A stretch of DNA of 64,000 nt from positions 496,001-560,000 of the forward strand of contig NZ_CP150235.1 of assembly GCF_037974355.1 (NCBI RefSeq), in the 5' to 3' direction. Within the stretch, counting starts at the first letter, position 1, and every line of letters starts with the position of its first letter. Below the pieces are notes generated by a model, which had not been told where the DNA came from, made no database searches, and saw only the letters and a program-made list of their open reading frames with translations. The stretch comes from Paenibacillus sp. FSL R5-0517. Its GTDB lineage: Bacteria > Bacillota > Bacilli > Paenibacillales > Paenibacillaceae. Position numbers and translations under genes: made by a program. Below are positions 44,589 to 52,203 of the stretch, in pieces.

Positions 44589-46466
44589 ATGGGAAAAGGA
44601 TCATTGTTGTGGAAGCGCACATTACGTACAGCCGGAGTATCCCTGCTGAGTTCCGTGTTACTGGTCACTTCGCTAGGCCTTGGCAACACGCCAGTAACAC
44701 ATGCAGCGGGTGCAAGACAGATGGAATATCTCGATCGCGGTGTGGTGGCTGTGAAGACGGGGACAGGTGTTTTTGTCAGTTGGCGGCTTCTGGGTACGGA
44801 AGGTTCGAATGTATCGTTTAACGTCTATCGGGACGGAACCAAGGTGAATGCTACACCCATAACGAACAGCACGAACCTTCAGGATGCAAGCGGGACAAGC
44901 AGTTCCAAATACACAGTTCGCGCAGTAGTCAGTGGAACGGAGCAGGCTACTTCAGCGGCAGCAAGCGTATGGGGCAACAACTATCTATCTGTACCGCTGA
45001 GTGTACCCGCTGGTGGGACAACACCTGATGGAGTAGCCTACACTTACAGTGCTAACGATGCTAGTGCAGGTGATCTGGATGGTGATGGTGAGTATGAATT
45101 GATCGTGAAGTGGGACCCCTCCAACTCCAAGGATAACTCTCAGAGCGGTTATACCGGAGAAGTGTTTATCGATGCCTACAAATTAAACGGAACACGCCTC
45201 TGGCGAATTGGTTTGGGCAAAAATATCCGTGCCGGCGCTCATTACACCCAGTTCATGGTGTACGATCTCGACGGTGATGGCAAAGCCGAAGTTGCGATGA
45301 AAACAGCCGATGGCACCAGGGATGGCACTGGCGTGATCATCGGGGATGCCAGCAAGGATTACCGCAATTCCAGCGGTTATGTATTATCTGGCCCCGAATT
45401 CCTGACGGTTTTCAATGGGCAGACTGGCAAAGCGCTCTCCACGGTGAATTACGAACCGGCGCGTGGCAATGTATCCGACTGGGGAGACAACTATGGCAAC
45501 CGGGTGGACCGGTTCCTTGCTGCCATTGCTTATCTGGATGGGGAGCGCCCAAGCCTGGTCATGGCCCGTGGATACTACACCCGCACAGTACTGGTGGCGT
45601 ATAACTGGCGGAATGGACAGCTGACCAAACAGTGGACATTTGATTCCAATACCTCGGGCAATTCGGGTTATGCCGGACAGGGCAATCACAATCTGAGTGT
45701 GGCGGACGTAGATGGAGATGGGAAAGACGAGATTGTCTATGGCGCCATGGCGGTGGATGATAACGGCAAAGGCTTATATACGACAGGGCTTCATCATGGC
45801 GATGCCATGCATCTGAGTGACTTGGACCCTGACCGCCCTGGACTTGAGGTGTTTCAGGTCCATGAGACACCGTCCAATGCCGGAGTGGAATTCCGTGATG
45901 CGGGTACAGGCCAATTAATCTGGGGAGTCAAAACAACGAAGGATATTGGACGCGGCATGGCAGCAGATATTGATCCAAGATATAAAGGTGCCGAAGTGTG
46001 GGCAGACGGCAGCCTGTACACAGCCAAAGGGCAGAAACTCGGGACAACCCTGCCTTCCTCCACGAATTTTGGGATCTGGTGGGATGGCGACCTGCTCCGT
46101 GAACTGTTGGACAGCAACCGAATCGACAAGTGGAATTATACCAACAGCACAACGATGAACCTGCTCACCGCATCCGGCGTTTCTTCCAACAACGGAACCA
46201 AGTCTACGCCGAATCTGCAGGCCGATCTCTTCGGGGACTGGAGAGAGGAAGTCGTGTGGCGGACCAATGACAGCTCAGCGCTGCGGATCTATACCACAAC
46301 AGCAGTTACCGACAAACGCATCTATACGCTGATGCATGATCCGGTGTACCGTCTTGGCGTCGCTTGGCAAAATGTAGCCTACAATCAGCCGCCGCACACC
46401 GGCTTTTATCTGGGCGAAGGCATGAACCCACCACCGGTACCGAATATCCGGTATGCGGGCAGATGA
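44589..46466 (+). CDS. Secreted rhamnogalacturonan lyase, PL11 family (YesW/YesX type)
   Basis: Cleaves the rhamnogalacturonan I backbone of pectin outside the cell. It has a signal peptide (about 1-42, ending THAAGA) and the eight-bladed PL11 propeller. Calcium-loop motifs repeat: AGDLDGDGEYEL, YDLDGDGKAEV and VADVDGDGKDEI. Family strings QMEYLDRGVVAVKT and LFGDWREEVVWRT are present. Start ATG 44589 has GGGGAGG 10 bases upstream. The protein is 626 aa without extra binding modules. A cre site suggests CcpA control. No other rhamnogalacturonan genes flank it directly. Confidence 0.93.
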   Translation: MGKGSLLWKRTLRTAGVSLLSSVLLVTSLGLGNTPVTHAAGARQMEYLDRGVVAVKTGTGVFVSWRLLGTEGSNVSFNVYRDGTKVNATPITNSTNLQDASGTSSSKYTVRAVVSGTEQATSAAASVWGNNYLSVPLSVPAGGTTPDGVAYTYSANDASAGDLDGDGEYELIVKWDPSNSKDNSQSGYTGEVFIDAYKLNGTRLWRIGLGKNIRAGAHYTQFMVYDLDGDGKAEVAMKTADGTRDGTGVIIGDASKDYRNSSGYVLSGPEFLTVFNGQTGKALSTVNYEPARGNVSDWGDNYGNRVDRFLAAIAYLDGERPSLVMARGYYTRTVLVAYNWRNGQLTKQWTFDSNTSGNSGYAGQGNHNLSVADVDGDGKDEIVYGAMAVDDNGKGLYTTGLHHGDAMHLSDLDPDRPGLEVFQVHETPSNAGVEFRDAGTGQLIWGVKTTKDIGRGMAADIDPRYKGAEVWADGSLYTAKGQKLGTTLPSSTNFGIWWDGDLLRELLDSNRIDKWNYTNSTTMNLLTASGVSSNNGTKSTPNLQADLFGDWREEVVWRTNDSSALRIYTTTAVTDKRIYTLMHDPVYRLGVAWQNVAYNQPPHTGFYLGEGMNPPPVPNIRYAGR

Positions 46467-46536
46467 GGAATGGACAAGGTGTGGCTGACCAACTCCGCAC
46501 ATGTTTATCGTAAACAGCGAAGCATGGGATTCGCTG

Positions 46537-46577
46537 AAGGGAACAACGGCCGATGGTTCGTTGTTCCTCTTTTTTTG
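46537..46577 (+). terminator. Terminator after the PL11 gene
   Basis: AAGGGAACAAC pairs with GTTGTTCCTCTT, with a run of seven T. Confidence 0.85.
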
Positions 46578-46616
46578 CCAATGGCGCAGAAATCCGGTAA
46601 AAATCGGAAAAAACGT

Positions 46617-46645
46617 TTGACAGGTATATAGACTGCCTTTATTAT
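46617..46645 (+). promoter_or_regulatory. Promoter of the sulfate transporter operon
   Basis: TTGACA (46617), a 17-base spacer and TATTAT (46640). A GGAAT-containing AT-rich block (46661-46681) just downstream resembles CymR/CysR-type sulfur control sites only loosely. Confidence 0.7.
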
Positions 46646-46703
46646 ACGTATATAACTTACTAAACAGGTAGGAATAATAAAACATGCAACCTGAACAGAA
46701 TAA

Positions 46704-46829
46704 CGTTCTCACCGTATAGACGGAGGAACACCGCAGCGCATCCTTTCCGGATGAAAGCATACACGGCCCAGGGCCGGCATGACTTTATGGGGAGAAGTGC
46801 GCGGGGGTTCCTCCGTCTTCTTGTTTTTT
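46704..46829 (+). promoter_or_regulatory. Candidate transcription attenuator/riboswitch of the sulfate operon
   Basis: 46718-46729 (AGACGGAGGAAC) pairs perfectly with 46807-46818 (GTTCCTCCGTCT), followed by CTTCTTGTTTTTT: a terminator whose 77-base loop itself folds (GCGCA/TGCGC, CATCC/GGATG and CGGCCC-A-GGGCCG). The same 5' arm can instead pair with GTTCTCACCGT at 46704-46714, an exclusive antiterminator. No known sulfur riboswitch (S-box SAM) or T-box motif is present. It lies between promoter and gene. The signal is unknown; a sulfur metabolite would make sense. Confidence 0.6.
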
Positions 46830-46898
46830 ACGGGGCGTTCGATCCTGTTCAGCCGGCCTGGGGTAGTCATGCAGATTGATATCGGGGGAGTGTTTTTG

Positions 46899-47978
46899 AT
46901 GAAAAAGAGAATTCACAAGGGTATTCTGGTTGGTCTGGCACTGGTGTTAACAGGGGTACTGGCAGCATGTGGGTCGGATAGCAGCGGGTCCAGTGCAGCA
47001 GGAACATCGGGGGGAGCGAAAGGTGGCAAGGAAGGGACTAAGCCTATCGAACTGCTGAATGTTTCCTACGATCCAACACGGGAACTCTATGAGCAATATA
47101 ACAAAGCGTTTGCGGCGCATTGGTTGAAAGAGAAGGGCCAGGAAGTGACGATCAAGCAATCCCACGGGGGATCGGGCAAACAGAGTCGTTCGGTTATCGA
47201 CGGACTGGATGCAGACGTGGTGACACTGGCATTGGGATACGATATTGATGCGATTGAAGATAAAGGTCTGATTAACGAAGGCTGGCAGGACAAATACGAG
47301 CATAACAGCTCTCCGTATACCTCTACGATTGTATTCCTTGTACGTAAAGGCAATCCCAAAGGCATCAAGGACTGGGATGATCTGATCAAAGGGGATACCC
47401 AAGTCATCACCCCGAATCCCAAAACGTCCGGCGGGGCACGCTGGAATTATCTGGCGGCATGGGGGTATGCCCTTAAGCACAATAACAATGATGAAGAGAA
47501 AGCGAAGGAATTCGTTGGTGAATTGTTCAAACATGCGCCTGTGCTGGATTCGGGTGCTCGCGGATCTACGACAACGTTTGTTGAACGTGGCATTGGGGAT
47601 GTGCTGCTTGCCTGGGAGAATGAAGCTTTCCTATCGGTAAAAGAGCTGGGTCCGGACAAATTCGATATTGTCGTGCCTTCGGTTAGTATCTTAGCAGAAC
47701 CCCCGGTTGCGATTGTGGACAAAAATGCAGACAAAAAAGGAAGCCGCGACGTGGCGGATGCCTACCTGAAATATTTGTACAGTGAAGAAGGACAGACGAT
47801 TGCCGCTGAAAATTATTACCGCCCAACGCTGGACAGCGTGGAGGAAAAATTCAAAGATCAGTTCCCGGCGCTTGAACTGTTCACATTGAAAGATGTATTC
47901 GGTACATGGCGGGATACTCAGGCCAAACATTTCAATGATGGTGGTATCTTCGACCAGATCTATGTTCCAGGTAGCTAA
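46899..47978 (+). CDS. sbp: Sulfate ABC transporter substrate-binding lipoprotein
   Basis: Sulfate/thiosulfate-binding lipoprotein of 359 aa. The lipobox is GVLAACGS (acylated Cys about 22), followed by a Ser/Gly-rich linker. Family motifs are [60 protein letters not shown] and [16 protein letters not shown]. Start 46899 has GGGGGAG 8 bases upstream; the frame extends 40 residues further up but without such a site and would bury the signal. First gene of the sulfate operon behind the leader structure. Confidence 0.94.
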   Translation: MKKRIHKGILVGLALVLTGVLAACGSDSSGSSAAGTSGGAKGGKEGTKPIELLNVSYDPTRELYEQYNKAFAAHWLKEKGQEVTIKQSHGGSGKQSRSVIDGLDADVVTLALGYDIDAIEDKGLINEGWQDKYEHNSSPYTSTIVFLVRKGNPKGIKDWDDLIKGDTQVITPNPKTSGGARWNYLAAWGYALKHNNNDEEKAKEFVGELFKHAPVLDSGARGSTTTFVERGIGDVLLAWENEAFLSVKELGPDKFDIVVPSVSILAEPPVAIVDKNADKKGSRDVADAYLKYLYSEEGQTIAAENYYRPTLDSVEEKFKDQFPALELFTLKDVFGTWRDTQAKHFNDGGIFDQIYVPGS

Positions 47979-48066
47979 GATTGCTCTGTTCATTAGAAGA
48001 CCCGATCAATCGCGCTGTAAGCGGCCAACCAGCCTTACCGGCTGAAGGCAGAGAGGATGAACGTAC

Positions 48067-48903
48067 ATGAGCAAGGTGATGTTGGCGAGGAGACGCACAT
48101 TGCCGGGATTCGGATTAACGATGGGTTACAGTGTGCTCTACCTGAGCCTGGTTGTACTTATTCCACTGGCAGCGCTGTTGTTTAACTCAACAGGGCTGAC
48201 ATGGGCAACCATGATTGAGGTTGCGACCAATCCCAGGGTGCTGGCTTCCTTCCAGGTCAGCTTTCTGACCGCAGGTGCAGCGGCCCTGATCGATCTCGTG
48301 CTGGGGCTACTCCTGGCATGGGTGCTTGTTCGGTATGAATTCCCGGGCAAACGGCTATTCGATGCGGTTATTGATCTGCCTTTTGCCTTGCCAACGGCGG
48401 TAGCGGGGGTAGCCCTCACGGCGATCTATGCCGGCAATGGCTGGATTGGACAGTTTGTAGAGCCTTTGGGTATTAAGCTCGCATACTCCCAGGCTGGGAT
48501 TACGCTGGCGCTGATGTTTATTGGCATTCCGTTCGTGGTTCGTACGGTGCAACCGGTATTGGAGGAGCTGGAGGCGGAGGTGGAAGAAGCGGCTGCCACA
48601 CTGGGCGCAGGAAGATGGCGGATATTCCGTACGATTCTGCTGCCGGATCTGATCCCCCCGTTGTTAACGGGGTTTGCTCTGGCCTTTGCCCGGGGCATTG
48701 GTGAATACGGCTCCGTTGTATTTATTTCAGGTAATATGCCAATGAAAACAGAGATTGCGCCCTTGCTGATCATGGCCAAGCTGGAGCAGTTCGATTATGC
48801 AGGCGCTACAGCGGTAGCTTTGCTGCTGCTTCTGGTTTCTTTCATCCTGTTGTTGATCATTAATTCCTTGCAACGTTGGAGTCGGAAGGCGGGCAAGGCA
48901 TGA
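48067..48903 (+). CDS. cysT: Sulfate ABC transporter permease CysT
   Basis: Membrane subunit of the sulfate importer, 278 aa, with six transmembrane helices. The permease loop LEAEVEEAAATLGAGRWRIFRTILLPDL contacts the ATPase. The family blocks FDAVIDLPFALPTAVAGVAL and ARGIGEYGSVVFISGNMP are present. The start follows AGAGAGGATGAACGTAC. About 90 bases separate it from the binding-protein gene and about 70 from cysW. Confidence 0.94.
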   Translation: MSKVMLARRRTLPGFGLTMGYSVLYLSLVVLIPLAALLFNSTGLTWATMIEVATNPRVLASFQVSFLTAGAAALIDLVLGLLLAWVLVRYEFPGKRLFDAVIDLPFALPTAVAGVALTAIYAGNGWIGQFVEPLGIKLAYSQAGITLALMFIGIPFVVRTVQPVLEELEAEVEEAAATLGAGRWRIFRTILLPDLIPPLLTGFALAFARGIGEYGSVVFISGNMPMKTEIAPLLIMAKLEQFDYAGATAVALLLLLVSFILLLIINSLQRWSRKAGKA

Positions 48904-48970
48904 CGATGGAGCATGATAGAATAAGGATATTTAAAGACGTCACTTACCCATACCAAAGGAGGTGCAGCAT

Positions 48971-49846
48971 ATGGCGGGTTCCGTTCCACTGAGTCCTGTT
49001 CCACCCGTTAAGACTGGCCGTGGAACGAACCGTGCAACAACGGAAGCTCCATGGGTCAAATGGTTATTGATCGGACTTGCAAGTCTGGTGTTATTGTGGC
49101 TGCTTATTCTGCCGCTGGTGATCGTGCTCATGGAGGCCCTGAAACAGGGTTGGGGTGTATACATTGCAGCTCTTACCGAGCCGGATGCCATGTCTGCACT
49201 GAAACTCACGTTATTGGTTGCAGCGATTACGGTGCCGCTGAATACGATATTTGGTGTGGCCGCTGCATGGGTCATTACCAAGTTCCAGTTCAAAGGCAAG
49301 GGACTTATGATCACCCTGATTGATCTTCCCTTTTCGATCTCACCTGTGGTGGGCGGCTTGATCTTTGTATTGGTCTTTGGTTCGAATGGGTGGTTTGGGC
49401 CGTGGCTGTCCGAACATGATATCAAAATCATTTTTGCGCTGCCAGGCATCGTCATTGCAACGCTGTTTATTACGTTTCCCTTTGTAGCGAGGGAGTTAAT
49501 TCCACTCATGGAGGACCAGGGAACCCGGGAAGAGGAAGCAGCGGTTACGCTGGGTGCTTCCGGGTGGCGAATCTTCTGGAGTGTAACCTTGCCCAACATC
49601 AAATGGGGGCTGCTGTACGGTATTATTCTGTGTAATGCCCGTGCCATGGGCGAGTTCGGAGCGGTATCTGTGGTGTCCGGACATATCCGCGGAGAGACCA
49701 ATACGCTGCCGCTGCATGTGGAGATTTTGTATAACGAATATCAATTCTCAGCTTCGTTTGCCGTAGCGTCACTGCTCCTGATTCTGGCTCTCGCCACGTT
49801 GTTACTCAAGAGCTGGCTTGGACACAAAGCGGTTTCGGAAAAGTGA
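48971..49846 (+). CDS. cysW: Sulfate ABC transporter permease CysW
   Basis: Second permease of the sulfate importer, 291 aa. Six helices; the EAA loop is REEEAAVTLGASGWRIFWSVTLPNI, and the end has NARAMGEFGAVSVVSGHIRGETNTLPLHVEILYNEY, typical of CysW. ATG 48971 is chosen since AAAGGAGG lies 8 bases upstream, while a GTG at 48962 overlaps it. No cysA ATPase gene follows, so the ATPase must be encoded elsewhere or shared. Confidence 0.93.
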   Translation: MAGSVPLSPVPPVKTGRGTNRATTEAPWVKWLLIGLASLVLLWLLILPLVIVLMEALKQGWGVYIAALTEPDAMSALKLTLLVAAITVPLNTIFGVAAAWVITKFQFKGKGLMITLIDLPFSISPVVGGLIFVLVFGSNGWFGPWLSEHDIKIIFALPGIVIATLFITFPFVARELIPLMEDQGTREEEAAVTLGASGWRIFWSVTLPNIKWGLLYGIILCNARAMGEFGAVSVVSGHIRGETNTLPLHVEILYNEYQFSASFAVASLLLILALATLLLKSWLGHKAVSEK

Positions 49847-49891
49847 TACAAAGCGGATCAATTTCATATTATGAGAAGAAGAAAATACAGA

Positions 49892-49920
49892 TTGACAGCT
49901 ACTGGAAGCCCTGCTAATGT
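49892..49920 (+). promoter_or_regulatory. Promoter before the YezD-like gene
   Basis: TTGACA (49892), a 17-base spacer and TAATGT (49915). Gives the small gene its own transcript as well as read-through from cysW. Confidence 0.5.
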
Positions 49921-50024
49921 ATAAACCAAGTATATAGGTTGGATAAGAATGATTTATAAATCAGTTGCGTAACAGTGGACTTAGGAATATGGCGGGCAGT
50001 AGCCCGAGAAGAGGAGGCGGCTCT

Positions 50025-50264
50025 ATGGCTAAGCCGTTAAAAGTGGATGAGGTATGGTTGGACCGAATTGCCGGACAACTGAATGACATGGAGTTTGGTT
50101 CATTGCATATCGTGGTGCATGAAGGTCAGATTGTGCAGATGGAGCGGACCGAACGCAAGCGTTTTGAGAACACGCCCTCAGGCAGCGCCTCCAAAACTGG
50201 AAGCACGGCACGAAGCAATTCAGCCCGTCCACTCCGCGGATCGAATGCGAGTGCGAAGGGATAA
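50025..50264 (+). CDS. YezD-like small protein (DUF2292)
   Basis: A 79-residue protein. The first 45 residues (VDEVWLDRIAGQLNDMEFGSLHIVVHEGQIVQMERTERKRF) match the DUF2292/YezD pattern, and the rest is a Ser/Lys-rich tail. In many Firmicutes this small protein is encoded at the end of sulfate/cysteine operons, so a role in sulfur assimilation is inferred by association; its biochemistry is unknown. GAGGAGG lies 7 bases before ATG 50025. Confidence 0.8.
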   Translation: MAKPLKVDEVWLDRIAGQLNDMEFGSLHIVVHEGQIVQMERTERKRFENTPSGSASKTGSTARSNSARPLRGSNASAKG

Positions 50265-50339
50265 AGAGTGACGTTGCGTTAGGGAAGCAAAGATGGTAGT
50301 GTAGTGGATTCTTGATGTGACGCTTCCAGTACGTCCTAC

Positions 50340-51980
50340 CTATTGCGTGCGACTTGTTTCCTTACGCGCCTTATACCAATGATTCGCTTCAAGCAGCACC
50401 TGTTGCCCACCTGCATCCTTAAATTCTTCCACAAAAGTATCGAAATACCCCACAGGCTGATCGCCGGTAATGATGGAGATATATGCTCTGTCTCTCATAC
50501 GAATCAACTCCGATGAATATTGAATCAGGGCAGGGGTTGCAACCTCCAGGCGATTATAGATACCATTCTCCGTCAACCCTGCAGATGCAGCCCATTGTTC
50601 ACGTTTGTCCGAGGCTGCACCTGGAACCATCATGCCAATACTTGAGCCGATCATATTCGTGTAATTCTCCATTTGGCTGTATGGACGAAGCAAGTGGAAC
50701 GATTTTGAATCTGCAGCACTCCAATCCCAGTGCTTTCCTGGAAGGCCATACTCCATTTTGATCTGTTCGATCGGATCGGGGTTGGCACTTACATAATCAA
50801 GTATCTCCAAGATTTTCTCCAGTTTTCCCGGCTCGTTTGCAGCCTCAGCACCTATAGCAATAAAATTCATGAGCAGATTATTCCCTTTGGAACCGCTATG
50901 TCCATCAGGACCTATAACCGGAGAACCGAATACAATCTTGGCGGCTGCATTCTTCTGGAGTAGCTCACTGACGTTGAACGAAGGCTCGACTGGGATTTCC
51001 TCACCATTTTCATTGAGGACACTGTAATCTCCCGCTTGATTCCAATGATAGTAATTTCCCATCGAGGTCATCCCGATTTTGCCATTAATAAAAGTGTGGG
51101 ACAGATGTTTATAGCCACCTTTATTCTCTCCCGTGATAAACTCCGGATCAATAATCCCATCCCGATACCATTTCTGCATATACTCCAAGGCTTGTTTCAT
51201 CTCAGGCTCCAAAGCGCCGATCACGAGTTGGTTGTTTTTTTCATTAAAATAAAGCTGCTCGGTAAAAACAGATTGTCCAAAGGCGCCAAACACGACATTT
51301 AAGCCCTCTCTGGATAGCCCATACGTATCCTGTTTGCCATTACCGTCCGGATCATCTTTGGCAAAAGCGTACATGACCGCTTCGAATTCATCTAATGTTT
51401 TCGGAACGTCCAGACCCAGCCTTTTAAGCCAGTCCTCCCGGTATACGACAGGAGTCCGATAGATGTTGGTCTGATTGATGACTGGAATTCCATAGATGCT
51501 GCCATTTATTTTTCCGTACTCCAAATAACGTGAGTCATAATCACGAATTCGCTGTACAATATTGGGCGCATATTGTTCAAGTGCTTCAGGGGGAATCTCC
51601 GCTAACACGCCTTGCATTTGATACTTAAGCAGATCATGTGGTTGCCTGATTCGGAACAGATCCGGTATTTTTCCCTGAGCCAGCTCCAGGTCCAGCAGTT
51701 CCTCGTACCGCTTGTTCTCAAGGTTCCACACCTCCAGATCGATATCAAACCGATCCTCAATATAGGCAATCATCTCCGCGTCCTCAGGAACAGGGATATT
51801 CTGATGCATGGTCCAGGATATCGTATACTGTGGTACTGTATTCTTCTCAGCGCTTGCTAGATTTTCCTGCTGCTGTACTTGTGCTGTTTCCCTGTTTAGA
51901 AAGGTACAACCACTAGTTAATATGAGAAGGAGAAGTATTGTGGAATATAGACATAGCTTTTTTGAAAGGTTGAGGTTCAT
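50340..51980 (-). CDS. Extracellular solute-binding lipoprotein (LplA-type, carbohydrate ABC family)
   Basis: A 546-residue binding lipoprotein with lipobox ILTSGC (Cys25). The lobes of a family 1 sugar-binding protein follow. Family strings are YIEDRFDIDLEVWNL, PDLFRIRQPHDLLKYQMQGVLAEIPPEALEQYAPN, YGIPVINQTNIYRTPVVYREDWLKRLGLDVPKTLDEF and DPDGNGKQDTYGLS. The ligand is probably an oligosaccharide. AAAGGAGCTGCT precedes ATG. No permease genes are adjacent, so this is an orphan receptor. A membrane AraC regulator encoded upstream on the same strand is the likely controller. Confidence 0.88.
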   Translation of the reverse strand: MNLNLSKKLCLYSTILLLLILTSGCTFLNRETAQVQQQENLASAEKNTVPQYTISWTMHQNIPVPEDAEMIAYIEDRFDIDLEVWNLENKRYEELLDLELAQGKIPDLFRIRQPHDLLKYQMQGVLAEIPPEALEQYAPNIVQRIRDYDSRYLEYGKINGSIYGIPVINQTNIYRTPVVYREDWLKRLGLDVPKTLDEFEAVMYAFAKDDPDGNGKQDTYGLSREGLNVVFGAFGQSVFTEQLYFNEKNNQLVIGALEPEMKQALEYMQKWYRDGIIDPEFITGENKGGYKHLSHTFINGKIGMTSMGNYYHWNQAGDYSVLNENGEEIPVEPSFNVSELLQKNAAAKIVFGSPVIGPDGHSGSKGNNLLMNFIAIGAEAANEPGKLEKILEILDYVSANPDPIEQIKMEYGLPGKHWDWSAADSKSFHLLRPYSQMENYTNMIGSSIGMMVPGAASDKREQWAASAGLTENGIYNRLEVATPALIQYSSELIRMRDRAYISIITGDQPVGYFDTFVEEFKDAGGQQVLLEANHWYKARKETSRTQ

Positions 51981-52050
51981 AGCAGCTCCTTTCCTAATTT
52001 TAAATTCTATATAGGTTCAATCAAATAATATCTACACGGACACTCCGATG

Positions 52051-52161
52051 ACAGAACAACCTTCCGATCGCTGTTATTCCCAGATTTCTTTTGATCCCTC
52101 TTCTAAAGGGGTGAAATCCGGGAATAAAGGCGAACGCTTCGCTTCTTCAGGTTCTTTCTGT
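52051..52161 (-). ncRNA. Structured repeat RNA element, copy 2
   Basis: Minus-strand copy of the element at 8121-8240. It has the same unpaired core (GAAGCGAAGCGTTCGCC and ACAGCGATCGGAAG). The 15-bp central stem (52113-52127 with 52074-52088) and the outer helix (52150-52161 with 52051-52061) have different sequences that still pair. A CCCT/AGGG hairpin replaces the loop hairpin of copy 1. It lies between the AraC-type regulator and the solute-binding protein genes, in their direction of transcription. Confidence 0.75.
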
Positions 52162-52203
52162 CCTCTCCGTTTTTGTGTAAATGTTAAATTCAACCTATAT
52201 AGA

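Noticed and set aside
46719..46740. A T-box-like GGAGGAACACCGC string before the sulfate genes
   Set aside because: The T-box core is not matched, there is no Stem I or specifier loop, and the leader from the promoter is too short.
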